Positions 40,240-49,447 of a DNA stretch of 64,000 nucleotides are shown here, in pieces; position 1 is the stretch's first letter, and every line of letters starts with the position of its first letter. The translations under genes and the position numbers were made by a program. This DNA is from Pseudomonas sp. GM74 (GTDB lineage Bacteria > Pseudomonadota > Gammaproteobacteria > Pseudomonadales > Pseudomonadaceae), in the NCBI RefSeq assembly GCF_000282455.1, contig NZ_AKJG01000054.1:1-64000 (forward strand), given 5' to 3'. The notes below the pieces were generated by a model. That model ran no database searches, was not told where the DNA came from, and saw only the letters and a program-made list of their open reading frames with translations.

Positions 40240-40811
40240 CTTTGCGCCTGGATCTGTTGCGTCACGGTGAAACCGAACTCGGTGGCGGTTTGCGCGGCAG
40301 CATCGATGATGCGTTGACCGACACGGGCTGGGCGCAGATGCGCGCCGCCGTGGTCGGGCAAGGGCCGTGGGATCGGCTGGTCAGTTCGCCGTTGCAGCGT
40401 TGTGCGCGGTTTGCCGAGGAGCTGGGTGCGCAATCGGGTGTGCCGGTGCAACTGGATAAAGACCTGCAAGAGTTGCATTTCGGCGCCTGGGAAGGGCAGA
40501 GCGCGGCGGCGTTGATGGAAACCGACGCGCAGGCCCTGGGCTTGTTCTGGGCCGATCCCTATTCGTTCACGCCGCCTCGGGGTGAGCCGGTTGCAGACTT
40601 TTCGGCACGGGTGCTGGCAGCGCTGGAGCGTTTGCACGCGACCTGTGCCGGTGAGCGCATTCTGTTGATCAGCCATGGTGGTGTGATGCGCCTGTTGCTG
40701 GCGCAAGCCCGGGGGCTGCCGCGAGAGCAACTGCTCAACGTTGAGGTCGGGCATGGTGCGCTGTTTTCGCTGACGGTGGAGCCTGCGGGCTTGTTGAAGG
40801 AAGTGCTCTGA
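40236..40811 (+). CDS. cobC: Alpha-ribazole phosphatase (histidine phosphatase family)
   Basis: Removes the phosphate from alpha-ribazole phosphate, or from cobalamin phosphate, at the end of nucleotide-loop assembly. The 191-residue product starts at the ATG overlapping the cobT stop (ATGA). The phosphohistidine motif [10 protein letters not shown] is at residues 7-16 and the second His in [10 protein letters not shown] near 149, both standard for the branch-1 histidine phosphatases. The longer in-frame start at 39939 lies within cobT and is discarded. The symbol follows Salmonella naming. Confidence 0.93.
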   Translation: MTLRLDLLRHGETELGGGLRGSIDDALTDTGWAQMRAAVVGQGPWDRLVSSPLQRCARFAEELGAQSGVPVQLDKDLQELHFGAWEGQSAAALMETDAQALGLFWADPYSFTPPRGEPVADFSARVLAALERLHATCAGERILLISHGGVMRLLLAQARGLPREQLLNVEVGHGALFSLTVEPAGLLKEVL

Positions 40812-40813
40812 CC

Positions 40814-41545
40814 ATGCTGCCATTCTGGATCGCCCTGCAATTTCTCAGCAGCCTGCCGATTCGCCTGCCCGGTATGCCTGAGCCCCGGGAACTGGGGCGG
40901 TCGCTGCTGTTTTATCCGCTGGTGGGGCTGCTCTTTGGCGCCATTCTGTGGGCAGTGAACTGGCTGTTGCTGGGCACGCCGACCTTGCTGCACGCGGCAC
41001 TGTTGCTGAGCCTTTGGGTGCTGCTCAGCGGCGGCTTGCATCTCGATGGCCTGGCGGACAGCGCTGATGCCTGGCTGGGTGGTTTTGGCGACCGCGAGCG
41101 TACGCTGACCATCATGAAAGACCCGCGCAGCGGGCCGATCGCCGTGGTGACGCTGGTGCTGGTGTTGTTGCTCAAATTCACCGCGCTGTTGACGCTGATC
41201 GAGCAGCCGCATTCGCTGGCATTGATCATCGTACCGTTGATCGGTCGCAGCGCTTTGCTCGGCTTGTTCCTGACTACGCCTTATGTGCGCGCCGGTGGCC
41301 TGGGCCAGGCATTGGCCGATCATCTTCCGCGTTCGGCGGGCAAGCAGGTGTTGGCGGTCAGTGCATTGGCCTGTGTGCTGATTGCAGGCTTGAGTGGTGT
41401 GCTGGCGGTGGTGTTGGCCGCTCTTGGATTTGCCTGGTTGCGACAGGTCATGCTGCGGCGACTCGGTGGAACGACGGGCGATACGGCAGGGGCAATGCTG
41501 GAGTTGCTGGAGGTAGGGGGGGTGGTCGGATTGGCGTTAGTCTGA
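40814..41545 (+). CDS. cobS: Adenosylcobinamide-GDP ribazoletransferase (cobalamin synthase)
   Basis: Inner-membrane enzyme that joins AdoCbi-GDP and alpha-ribazole to give adenosylcobalamin. The 243 residues contain six or seven hydrophobic segments and the Mg-binding signature GGLHLDGLADSADAWLGG (about residues 75-92) with the DRERTLTIMKDPRSGP loop. It begins 2 bp after cobC and ends the ten-gene operon. The 41546-41763 gap holds no clear terminator. The operon lacks ring-contraction and cobalt-insertion genes, so those must be elsewhere. Confidence 0.96.
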   Translation: MLPFWIALQFLSSLPIRLPGMPEPRELGRSLLFYPLVGLLFGAILWAVNWLLLGTPTLLHAALLLSLWVLLSGGLHLDGLADSADAWLGGFGDRERTLTIMKDPRSGPIAVVTLVLVLLLKFTALLTLIEQPHSLALIIVPLIGRSALLGLFLTTPYVRAGGLGQALADHLPRSAGKQVLAVSALACVLIAGLSGVLAVVLAALGFAWLRQVMLRRLGGTTGDTAGAMLELLEVGGVVGLALV

Positions 41546-41763
41546 GGGCAGTGACGGTGACGAGTGGCATGATGAAGGCAGTTGCTCCCACAGTGTCCGA
41601 GTAAAGCCGCATATCTGTTGGCTTGCGCGCGAAGAACGATGACACGGTCCACCTGACGGAACACAAGCGCTGTAAGGCACTTGCCATGGCCCTGACGTTA
41701 ACGTAAAGATTGCGGCAGGGCGCCGACGTATGAAGGCGCAGGGTGGATGACCCGGAGCGCTTG

Positions 41764-43668
41764 ATGACGCCAACAAAAACAAACTCCCCCAAACTGCATC
41801 GCGAAGCCCGGCTGGCCCGGGAAAAACTGCACCTGGAAGGCGAAGTGCCGGATGGCGTCCTGCGTGCGGAAATCGATGCCTCGTGGCGGCGCAGCCTGAG
41901 CCATGGCGTGCATTTCAATGCCAAGCATGAGCTGGCGCTGGAATCGAGCGCCAGCCTGGACCTGTTGCTGGCCAGCAATCGCCTGTTGATTGACGCCGCG
42001 CTGCCGGCCATCGATTACCTGGCCGAGCGTCAGGGCAAGGAAGGGCTGATCATCCTCGCCAACTCCGACGCCACCATCCTCGCCGTCGAAGGCCGCGCCG
42101 ACCGTCTCAAGGGCAGTGGCCTGCAGGACATCACCCTTGGCGCCTGCTGGAGCGAAGCGGTTCGCGGCACCAACGCCCTGGGCACGGCACTGGTGGAAGC
42201 CCGGCCGACCTTGATCGATTGCGGCGAACATTATCTGGATCGCCTCAGTGATTTTTCCTGCACTTCGGTGCCGATCCATTGCCCCCAAGGCGACATTCTT
42301 GGCGTCCTCGACCTGACCCGCGAAGGTCCCCTCGGCCGCGCCCACGACAGCACCGCGTTGCTGGCCATGGCCGTCAGCCAGATCGAAAGCCGGGTGTTCA
42401 ACGCCAGCTATCCGGACGAAATCGTCCTGGCCTTCCACAGCCGCAGGCAATACCTGGAATCCCCGTGGCAAGGCTTGCTGGCGGTGAGCCTGGGCGGGCA
42501 GATCCTCGCGGTCAGCGCCCAGGCCTGCCAGTTGCTCCATGCCGAGCGCTCGGCCCTGGTCGGTCGGCGCTGCGAGGAGTTTCTCGGCGTCGACGGCCTG
42601 CAGTTGTTGGCGCGTCTGCACCAGGGCGGGGCCGGCAGCCTGCAAACCGCCAAGGGTGAATTCTTCTACAAGACCCTGCGCGCGCCGCAACGCTCGATCA
42701 ACGTCAGCAACCCGCCGCGCACTGTTGCGAAACCGGCCAAGGCGCAACCGGATCTGGAAGCGCTGGCCGGCAGCAATACGCGCTACGCCCGTGCCTTGCG
42801 CATGGCCCGTCAAGGCCTGGCCAATGAGTTGCCGGTCTTGCTGCTGGGCGAAACCGGCACCGGTAAGGAGGTCATCGCCCGCGCCCTGCACATGGCCGGA
42901 AGCCGCTGCGACAAACCCTTCGTGGCGGTGAACTGCGCGGCCATTCCCGAAGGCCTGATCGAGTCCGAATTGTTCGGCTACCGCGAAGGCGCGTTCACCG
43001 GTTCACGCCGGGGCGGCATGGTCGGGCGCTTGCAACAGGCCCATGGCGGCACCTTGTTTCTCGATGAAATCGGCGACATGCCATTGGCCTTGCAGGCCCG
43101 GCTGTTGCGGGTGTTGCAGGATCGCAAGGTCGCGCCCCTGGGCGCTGGCGAAGAGCAGGACATAGACGTCGCGCTGATCTGCGCCACCCACCGCGACCTC
43201 AAGCGTCTGGTGGAAGAAAAACACTTTCGCGAAGACCTGTTCTACCGGGTCAACGGTATCAGCGTGATGCTCCCGGCCCTGCGCGAACGCGAAGATTTCG
43301 GCGCGTTGGTCACTCGTATGCTGACGACACTGGGCGCACCCGCCGTGGTCCTGCACGATGATCTCGATCGTTTGCTCAGCGGCTATCACTGGCCGGGCAA
43401 CATCCGCCAACTGGAGATGGTCCTGCGCACCGCGCTGGCCATGCGCGAACCGGGCGAAACCGTGTTGACCCTCGACCACTTGCCCGACAGCATGCTCGAC
43501 GAGTTGACCGCCAGCGAACGGCCCCAGGCCGGCAGCATCCGGGAAAACGAACTGGAATTGATTCGCCAGTCCCTGGACACCCATCAGGGCAACGTCTCGG
43601 CCGCCGCCGACGCCCTGGGCATCAGCCGCGCGACGCTTTATCGCAAGCTCAAACAGTTGCGTTCGTGA
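41764..43668 (+). CDS. Sigma-54-dependent Fis-family regulator of the amine dehydrogenase cluster
   Basis: An AcoR-type activator, 634 residues from the ATG at 41764 (GGAG upstream; a GTG at 41743 would add seven). The N-terminal part (to about 320) has GAF/PAS-like sensor sequence. The AAA+ domain shows Walker [15 protein letters not shown], the sigma-54 contact loop [10 protein letters not shown], Walker [13 protein letters not shown] and the arginine region. A Fis-type helix-turn-helix closes it ([21 protein letters not shown]). It overlaps the exporter gene by 1 bp, so sensor and maturation genes are one operon. The near-consensus sigma-54 promoter before the aldehyde dehydrogenase gene is its likely target. 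Confidence 0.93.
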   Translation: MTPTKTNSPKLHREARLAREKLHLEGEVPDGVLRAEIDASWRRSLSHGVHFNAKHELALESSASLDLLLASNRLLIDAALPAIDYLAERQGKEGLIILANSDATILAVEGRADRLKGSGLQDITLGACWSEAVRGTNALGTALVEARPTLIDCGEHYLDRLSDFSCTSVPIHCPQGDILGVLDLTREGPLGRAHDSTALLAMAVSQIESRVFNASYPDEIVLAFHSRRQYLESPWQGLLAVSLGGQILAVSAQACQLLHAERSALVGRRCEEFLGVDGLQLLARLHQGGAGSLQTAKGEFFYKTLRAPQRSINVSNPPRTVAKPAKAQPDLEALAGSNTRYARALRMARQGLANELPVLLLGETGTGKEVIARALHMAGSRCDKPFVAVNCAAIPEGLIESELFGYREGAFTGSRRGGMVGRLQQAHGGTLFLDEIGDMPLALQARLLRVLQDRKVAPLGAGEEQDIDVALICATHRDLKRLVEEKHFREDLFYRVNGISVMLPALREREDFGALVTRMLTTLGAPAVVLHDDLDRLLSGYHWPGNIRQLEMVLRTALAMREPGETVLTLDHLPDSMLDELTASERPQAGSIRENELELIRQSLDTHQGNVSAAADALGISRATLYRKLKQLRS

Positions 43669-45386
43669 TGCAGCGCTTGATCGTTCGGCTGATCGACAGC
43701 CAGAACCCCGAGGCGCTGCAAGCGTCACTGCGCTGGCTCTACAGCTTCGTGCGACCCCATCGCCTGGCGATTGCCGGGCTGCTGGGTTTGTCGGTCTGCG
43801 CCTCGGCGCTGGTGCTGGTGCAGCCGTGGCTGACCAAACTGCTGATCGACGATGGCCTGTTGGCGCGCAACTTCCCGATGCTGGTCATGATCGCCGGGCT
43901 GATGATCGTCGCCGGATTGCTGGGCACGGCGCTTTCGGGCATCAACCGCTACCTGCACACGCGACTGTCCGGGCGCATGCTGTTTGCCCTGCGCGATGAC
44001 CTGTACCGCCATTTGCAAACCCTGTCACCGGGCTTTTACGGCCAGCGGCGCATCGGCGACCTGATGTCGCGCCTCGACGGCGATGTCGCGGAAATCCAGC
44101 GCTTTGCCGTGGACTCGCTGTTCTCGGCCGTGTCCAGCGTGATCGGCCTGGTGGTGGCCGTGGCGATGCTGCTGGCCTTGTCCTGGAAGCTCTCGCTGCT
44201 GGCCCTGCTACTGATTCCCCTCGATGTCCTCTGGCTGCGCTGGATGCGGCGCAAGGTCGAGCGCGATGTGCGGCAGTTGCGCGAGCGTTCGGCGGACATG
44301 TCGTCGTTCATGGTCGAGACGTTGCCGGTGATGAAGTTCATCCAGTCCGCCGGCCAGCAACAGCGCGAAGCACGGCGCCTCGAGACGCTGGGGCAGGGCT
44401 ACATGAGCCAGTTGCTGCGCCTGCAGGTCACCGAATTTTTCACCCAGGCCGTGCCCGGCACGCTGACCTCATTGTCCCGGGCCTGCGCATTCTTGATCGG
44501 CGGGTACTGGGTGGTGCAGGGCACCTGGCAGCTCGGCGCCCTGATTGCGTTTTCCACCTACCTGGGGATGGCCGTGGGGCCGGTGCAGAGCTTGCTCGGG
44601 CTTTACGTTGCGATTCAGCGGATGACCGTCAGCCTCGGTCGGGTCATGGAGTTGCGCGGCGAACAACCGACCGTGCTGACGCCCGATACCCCACGGGCGA
44701 TGCCCAAAGGCGGCGATCTGTGGTTCGACAACGTGCACTTCGCCCATCCTGGCCGCCAGTCGACCCTGCGCGGCATCGAGGCGCGGATTCCCTACGGTAT
44801 GAAGGTGGCCCTCAGCGGCGGCTCGGGCGTGGGTAAATCCACCCTGATCGACCTGCTGCAACGTCATCACGATCCGCAATCGGGCCGGGTACTGCTGGGC
44901 GACGTCGATCTGCGCGAACTGGACCTGTTCCAGTTGCGTCGGGGCATCGCCATCGTCAGCCAGGACATCGTGCTGTTTCGCGGCAGCCTCGCCGACAACC
45001 TGGCCTACGCGGTGCCGGACGCCAGCCGCGAGGCGATTGCCGACGTGGCGCGACTGGCGCAACTCGACAGTCTGATCGAGTCCTTGCCCGAAGGTCTCGA
45101 CAGCCCCTTGGGCGAGCGGGGCCAGCAGTTGTCCGGTGGGCAGAAGCAACGCATCGCGATTGCCCGGGCGCTGTTGCAGGACCCTTTGATTCTGGTGCTC
45201 GATGAAGCCACTTCCGCGGTGGATGAAGCCACCGAGCGCGAAGTCATCGACGCCATCGACCGCTTGTTTGCCGGGCGTACGCGCATCCTGATCAGCCATC
45301 GCCCCTCAACCCTGGCCGATGCCGATCTGCGCTTCGAATTGCTCGACGGCGTGCTGACCTCGAAAGCGGTGCAGCATGAAACCTGA
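43668..45386 (+). CDS. qhpF: ABC transporter for quinohemoprotein gamma-subunit export (QhpF-like)
   Basis: A half-ABC exporter of 572 residues with a six-helix membrane domain (about 30-310) fused to a nucleotide-binding domain. The latter has Walker A GGSGVGKSTLI, signature LSGGQKQRIAIARALL and Walker B LILVLDEATSAVDE. In Paracoccus QhpF is needed to deliver the modified gamma subunit to the periplasm; gene context here argues the same. No C39 peptidase domain is present, consistent with a separate protease gene next door. It starts in the stop of the regulator gene and overlaps the protease gene by 11 bp. Confidence 0.9.
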   Translation: MQRLIVRLIDSQNPEALQASLRWLYSFVRPHRLAIAGLLGLSVCASALVLVQPWLTKLLIDDGLLARNFPMLVMIAGLMIVAGLLGTALSGINRYLHTRLSGRMLFALRDDLYRHLQTLSPGFYGQRRIGDLMSRLDGDVAEIQRFAVDSLFSAVSSVIGLVVAVAMLLALSWKLSLLALLLIPLDVLWLRWMRRKVERDVRQLRERSADMSSFMVETLPVMKFIQSAGQQQREARRLETLGQGYMSQLLRLQVTEFFTQAVPGTLTSLSRACAFLIGGYWVVQGTWQLGALIAFSTYLGMAVGPVQSLLGLYVAIQRMTVSLGRVMELRGEQPTVLTPDTPRAMPKGGDLWFDNVHFAHPGRQSTLRGIEARIPYGMKVALSGGSGVGKSTLIDLLQRHHDPQSGRVLLGDVDLRELDLFQLRRGIAIVSQDIVLFRGSLADNLAYAVPDASREAIADVARLAQLDSLIESLPEGLDSPLGERGQQLSGGQKQRIAIARALLQDPLILVLDEATSAVDEATEREVIDAIDRLFAGRTRILISHRPSTLADADLRFELLDGVLTSKAVQHET

Positions 45387-46053
45387 GTTGCGCATTGGTG
45401 TGGTGGACAGCGGCCACTCGGCGGCACAACGGGTGCAAGTGATCGCCGGCCGGCGCTTTTCATTGCTTGAAGACGGCCTGGCCGAGGGCGACTTGCGCGA
45501 GGACCCGCTGGGGCATGGCAGTGCGGTGATCGAGGCGATCGGCCGGCGTGCACCTTCGGCGCTGTTTTGCGTGGCCCAGGTGTTCGACCAGCGGGGTGTC
45601 ACCAGCGCCTTGCAGATCGCCACGGCGATTGACTGGCTGCTGACGCAGGACGTGCGACTGATCAATCTGAGCCTTGGCCTGCGCCAGGATCGCAGCCTGC
45701 TGCGCGCGGCCTGCGCGGCGGCGGTGGCGCGGGGCGTGCTGTTGTGTGCGTCGAGCCCGGCCCAGGGGGAAGGGGTGTTTCCGGCGAACTATCGGCAGGT
45801 GTTGCGGGTCACCGGCGATGCGCGGTGTGCCGAGCAGGAATGGTCGTGGCTCAACAGCGCCCAGGCGGATTTCGCCGCCTGTGTCCATGGCACCTACCCG
45901 GGGCAATCCGGGGCGAGCCTCGGTTGTGCCGCCTTGAGCGGGCACATCGCCGGATTCCTCGCCGAACAGCCTGACGCCAGCAATGAGCAAGTCATCGAGT
46001 GGTTGCGTGAGCATGCCCGTTACCGTGGCCCTGAACGGCGCTTCGGGCCATGA
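45376..46053 (+). CDS. qhpE: Subtilisin-like serine protease (QhpE-like leader peptidase)
   Basis: A compact S8-family protease of 225 residues without signal peptide, so probably cytoplasmic. The triad is visible: Asp11 in GVVDSGHS, His47 in DPLGHGSAV and Ser181 in GASLGCA. INLSLG at 96-101 is the usual substrate strand. Compared with secreted subtilases it lacks a prodomain. In Paracoccus QhpE cuts the 28-residue leader off QhpC after cross-linking, and the cluster here supplies exactly that substrate. It overlaps the ABC gene by 11 bp and the monooxygenase gene by 4 bp. Confidence 0.9.
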   Translation: MKPELRIGVVDSGHSAAQRVQVIAGRRFSLLEDGLAEGDLREDPLGHGSAVIEAIGRRAPSALFCVAQVFDQRGVTSALQIATAIDWLLTQDVRLINLSLGLRQDRSLLRAACAAAVARGVLLCASSPAQGEGVFPANYRQVLRVTGDARCAEQEWSWLNSAQADFAACVHGTYPGQSGASLGCAALSGHIAGFLAEQPDASNEQVIEWLREHARYRGPERRFGP

Positions 46054-47345
46054 CCGACATCGTCATTCTGGGCGCGGGACCGGCCGGCGCCGCCGTCGCA
46101 CTGGGGCTACGGCGGCTGGGCCATGGCGTCACGCTGATCAGCGAATGGCGCCGGTTTGCCGCGCTCGAAGGCGTGTCCGTGCGGGTTCTGGAAGCCTTGC
46201 GCGGCGCGGGCCTGCATCAGGCGTTGGCGCAAGCGGCGCTGCCGTCCCAACGCCAGGTTTCGTGGAATGGCCAGCGCCACGCGCAGAACATCGAATACTT
46301 GCTCGACCGTCCGGTGTTTGACCGAGGCCTGCGTGAGGATTTGCGCCTGGCAGGGGTCGAGCTGATCGAAGGCCGGGTGCTGACGGTTCAGTCATCGGCC
46401 AATGGCCACCGAATCGAAATCGACGGAGGCGAACCGCTGCTCGCGCCGTTTCTCGTGGAAGCACGAGGACGTCAGGCCCCCGCTATCGGCAAGGGCTTGC
46501 GTGGGCCCGAGACCGTCAGCTTGCTCAATCGCTGGCAGGGTTCGCCGGGCAGCACCGCCAGCGCCGTGGAAAGCCTCGAGGACGGCTGGGCATGGATGGC
46601 GCGGCGCGCCGACGGCCAGTGTTACTGGCAATGGACGGTGGACGTGGCCAGCGCCGGGTTGCCGGGCAAGGCCATGTTGCTCGAATACTGTCGGCAGCGG
46701 CGCCATGCTTCTTGTCTTGCCGAGGCATTCTTTGCTGGTGAGGAGGAAGCGGATCTACAGCTGCACGCCCGCAGCAGCACGGCGATTCTCAGTCCGCAGG
46801 TGTGTGGCGAAAACTGGATTCGGGTCGGCGATGCGGCAATGGCTGTCGACCCGCTGTCGGGCAACGGCATCTTTCAGTCGTTGTCTTCGGCATTGCAGGC
46901 GCCGGCGGTGATCAACACGCTGCTGTGCAAACCCGAACGGGCGGCTCTGGCCCAGCGTTTTCACCAGCAACGGGTGGAGCAGTTGTTTTTGCGATTTGCG
47001 CGGATCGGCCGGGATTTTTATGCCGATGAGCAACGCTGGCTGGATCAGCCGTTCTGGCAGGCCCGGCGGAACTGGCCGGACGCCGAGGTGGCCCATGCCG
47101 AGGCCGATTTCAATGCCCTTAGAATCGAACTCGCACCGGTGCTGCGTGACGGATTTGTCGATGAGGCCGAGGTGGTGATCACGGTGGATCAGCCGCTGGG
47201 GATCTGGCATGTGCATGGGGTTGAGGTGGCGCCGCTGGTGCGGCGATTGCGCACTGAGCTGGCCGAGCAGGTGTTGGCCGGGTTGACGGTGGAGCAGGGA
47301 AGGATGGTTCGCGGCTGGTTGTTGGCTCAGGGATACAAACCCTGA
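46050..47345 (+). CDS. qhpG: FAD-dependent monooxygenase (QhpG-like tryptophan hydroxylase)
   Basis: The 431-residue flavoprotein has the FAD Rossmann motif VILGAGPAGAAVALGLRRLG (residues 4-23) and the second FAD motif GDAAMAVDPLSGNGIFQ (about 262-278), typical of PHBH/tryptophan-halogenase-like enzymes. In other bacteria QhpG dihydroxylates the gamma-subunit tryptophan that becomes half of the CTQ cofactor. Here it ends the regulator-qhpF-qhpE-qhpG operon, separated from the structural genes by the aldehyde dehydrogenase gene. A REP pair follows. Confidence 0.9.
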   Translation: MTDIVILGAGPAGAAVALGLRRLGHGVTLISEWRRFAALEGVSVRVLEALRGAGLHQALAQAALPSQRQVSWNGQRHAQNIEYLLDRPVFDRGLREDLRLAGVELIEGRVLTVQSSANGHRIEIDGGEPLLAPFLVEARGRQAPAIGKGLRGPETVSLLNRWQGSPGSTASAVESLEDGWAWMARRADGQCYWQWTVDVASAGLPGKAMLLEYCRQRRHASCLAEAFFAGEEEADLQLHARSSTAILSPQVCGENWIRVGDAAMAVDPLSGNGIFQSLSSALQAPAVINTLLCKPERAALAQRFHQQRVEQLFLRFARIGRDFYADEQRWLDQPFWQARRNWPDAEVAHAEADFNALRIELAPVLRDGFVDEAEVVITVDQPLGIWHVHGVEVAPLVRRLRTELAEQVLAGLTVEQGRMVRGWLLAQGYKP

Positions 47346-47364
47346 TATTTGAGCTGTCTGGACC

Positions 47365-47451
47365 GGCCTCTTCGCGGGCAAGCCCGCTCCCACAGTGGAT
47401 TTGTGTACGACGCAAAACTCTGTGGGAGCGGGCTTGCCCGCGAAGGTGGCC
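47365..47451. repeat. REP doublet
   Basis: Arms at 47365-47395 and 47420-47451 with the full GAGCGGGCTTGCCCGC core. It lies between the convergent qhpG and aldehyde dehydrogenase genes. Confidence 0.92.
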
Positions 47452-47467
47452 TGAAGGACGCTACAAA

Positions 47468-48958
47468 TCACAACTTGATCAACACCGACTTCAACTCAGT
47501 GTAATGCTCGATCGCCGCATACCCCATTTCACGCCCGACCCCGGACATCTTGTAGCCGCCGAAGGGCAATGCCGGGTCCAGGGCGCTGTGGCAGTTGACC
47601 CACACCGAGCCTGACTTGATCCGTGGAATCATCCGGTGCACCGCCGCCAGGTCATTGGACCAGATGCTCGCGCCCAATCCATACGGACTGTCATTGGCCA
47701 TGCGCAAAGCATCGGCCTCGTCATCGAACGGAATCGCCACCAGCACCGGCCCGAAGATTTCTTCCTGCACCAATGAGTGCTTCTGATCGACGTCGACAAT
47801 CACCGTCGGCTTGACGAAGAAGCCCGGCCCGAACTGCTCACCGCCGCAGGCGATGGTCGCGCCGCCCTCCCGGCCCTTTTCGATGTACCCGTAGACGCGC
47901 TCCTGCTGGCGCGCCGAGATCAGCGGCCCCATGTCGACGCTCGGGTCCAGGCCGTTGCCGAGTTTCATGGCGTTGGCGATGTCGCTGATGTCCGCCACCA
48001 CATTGTCGAAGTGCTTGCGCTGCACATACAGGCGCGAGCCTGCGCAGCAGACCTGGCCCTGGTTGAAGAAGATCGCGCTGGCGGCTCCGGCCGCGGCGGT
48101 TTTCAGGTCGGCGTCGGCCATGACGATGGTCGGTGATTTGCCGCCCAGCTCCAGGGTGACCCGGGTCATGGAGTCCATGGCGATCTTGCCGATCTGCTTG
48201 CCCACGGCGGTGGAGCCGGTGAAGGTCAGCTTGTCCACCAGCGGGTTGTGGGTCAGGGCCGAACCTGCGGTGATGCCGGTGCCGGTGACCACGTTGAACA
48301 CGCCTTCGGGATAACCGGCCTCCAGCACCAGTTCGGCGAGTTTCAATGCGGTCAGCGGGGTTTCGTCGGCGGGCTTGAGTACCACGCTACAACCGGTGGC
48401 CAGAGCCGGGCCGAGTTTCCAGCAGGCCAGCAACAGCGGGAAGTTCCAGGCAACGATGGCGCCTACCACGCCCACCGCTTCGCGGCGAATAAAACTGTGG
48501 AACTGGTCGTTGGGCATCAGCGGTGCCGATACGTCAACCGTGGAGCCTTCGATCTTGGTCGCCCAACCGGCCATGTAGCGCAGGAAATCGATGGACAGTT
48601 GCACGTCCATCACTTGAGCCACCGCCGCGCTTTTACCGTTGTTCAGGCATTCCAGCTGAGCCAGCAGTTCGGCGTCGCGCTGCATCAGGTCGGCGAGTTT
48701 CCACAGCAGGTTCTGCCGCTCCCGGGGACGGGTGCGGGTCCAGGCTGAATCGTCGAACGCCTGGCGGGCGGCGAGCACCGCACGGTCGACATCTTCTGGC
48801 GTTGCCCGTGGCACCACGCACAACACCTCACCGGTGGCCGGGTTGTGCAGGGGCATGGTCTGGCCGTCGGCGGCCTCGACCCAGTCACCGCCGATGAGCA
48901 TGCGCGGGGCGCGCTGGATGAATGCCGAAGTGGCGGGAAGCAGGTTTGGGAGCGACAT
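47468..48958 (-). CDS. Aldehyde dehydrogenase (phenylacetaldehyde dehydrogenase type)
   Basis: NAD-dependent ALDH of 496 residues. The general base Glu lies in VTLELGGKSPTIV and the nucleophile Cys in FFNQGQVCCAGSRLYV (near 300). The cofactor segment AWNFPLLLACWKLGPALATG is present. The start is the ATG at 48958 with GAGGTTTCATC upstream; the frame extends to 49093 but crosses the promoter. Its sequence style (PeaE/PadA-like) and location suggest it oxidises the aldehyde released by the amine dehydrogenase, such as phenylacetaldehyde from phenylethylamine. The exact substrate is inferred. Confidence 0.93.
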   Translation of the reverse strand: MSLPNLLPATSAFIQRAPRMLIGGDWVEAADGQTMPLHNPATGEVLCVVPRATPEDVDRAVLAARQAFDDSAWTRTRPRERQNLLWKLADLMQRDAELLAQLECLNNGKSAAVAQVMDVQLSIDFLRYMAGWATKIEGSTVDVSAPLMPNDQFHSFIRREAVGVVGAIVAWNFPLLLACWKLGPALATGCSVVLKPADETPLTALKLAELVLEAGYPEGVFNVVTGTGITAGSALTHNPLVDKLTFTGSTAVGKQIGKIAMDSMTRVTLELGGKSPTIVMADADLKTAAAGAASAIFFNQGQVCCAGSRLYVQRKHFDNVVADISDIANAMKLGNGLDPSVDMGPLISARQQERVYGYIEKGREGGATIACGGEQFGPGFFVKPTVIVDVDQKHSLVQEEIFGPVLVAIPFDDEADALRMANDSPYGLGASIWSNDLAAVHRMIPRIKSGSVWVNCHSALDPALPFGGYKMSGVGREMGYAAIEHYTELKSVLIKL

Positions 48959-48995
48959 GATGAAACCTCGTCTTGTTCGTGTGGCGAGGTCTTTC

Positions 48996-49010
48996 GCAAC
49001 GGTTGTGCCA
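48996..49010 (-). promoter_or_regulatory. Sigma-54 (-24/-12) promoter of the aldehyde dehydrogenase gene
   Basis: On the minus strand the sequence reads TGGCAC-AACCG-TTGC, with GG and GC exactly 10 bases apart, close to the RpoN consensus. The -12 element is 38 bp before the ATG, which places a transcription start about 25 bp upstream of the gene with its ribosome-binding site in between. Confidence 0.82.
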
Positions 49011-49107
49011 GTTTTCCTTGTTTGATTGGAACCCTGATCGGATGGGGCTCTTGGGTTATTTGCCCATGACAGGGGAGCAAGTGAGCGTCGCAAATTGCGA
49101 CAGCGAG

Positions 49108-49193
49108 GATCAAAAGATCGCAGCCTGCGGCAGCTCCTGCACTGGAATCGGTGTGCACCTGTAGGAGCTGCCGAAGGCTGCGATCTTCTGATC
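49108..49193. repeat. Second-family REP-like inverted repeat
   Basis: The arms 49108-49141 and 49160-49193 are imperfect inverses built on GATCGCAGCCT...GGCAGCTCCT. This is a different palindrome family from the GAGCGGGCTTGC doublets. It sits between the two divergent promoters. Confidence 0.85.
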
Positions 49194-49318
49194 TTGATCC
49201 TATGCTTGTCTCAGAGTGCAACAGATGTCGCGATATTAGACGCACGCCGACAGGTTTATCAGTCGCCAATCACTCATTATTTCCACTAAATGATTGATAA
49301 AAAACACTATTCATAAGC

Positions 49319-49334
49319 TGGCACGCTCCGTGTA
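49319..49334 (+). promoter_or_regulatory. Candidate sigma-54 promoter of peaA
   Basis: TGGCACG at 49319-49325 is a perfect -24 element. The -12 position, 10 bases on, reads GTGTA instead of TTGCA, so it is only a partial match. It is about 115 bp upstream of the peaA start. The neighbouring sigma-54 activator gene supports it. The rest of 49194-49447 shows no other clear signal. Confidence 0.45.
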
Positions 49335-49447
49335 TTGCTCATCGCAGACGTTTCTCTTGCCTCCGTCAGCGGATCAAAGCCGGCGGCAGAAACCATAAAA
49401 ACGATAAGCCACAACAATAAGAACGCACCGTGCGAGGTTCGACGTTG

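Noticed and set aside
41546..41763. Cob operon terminator or extra gene in this gap
   Set aside because: No convincing stem with T run and no protein-like ORF was seen.
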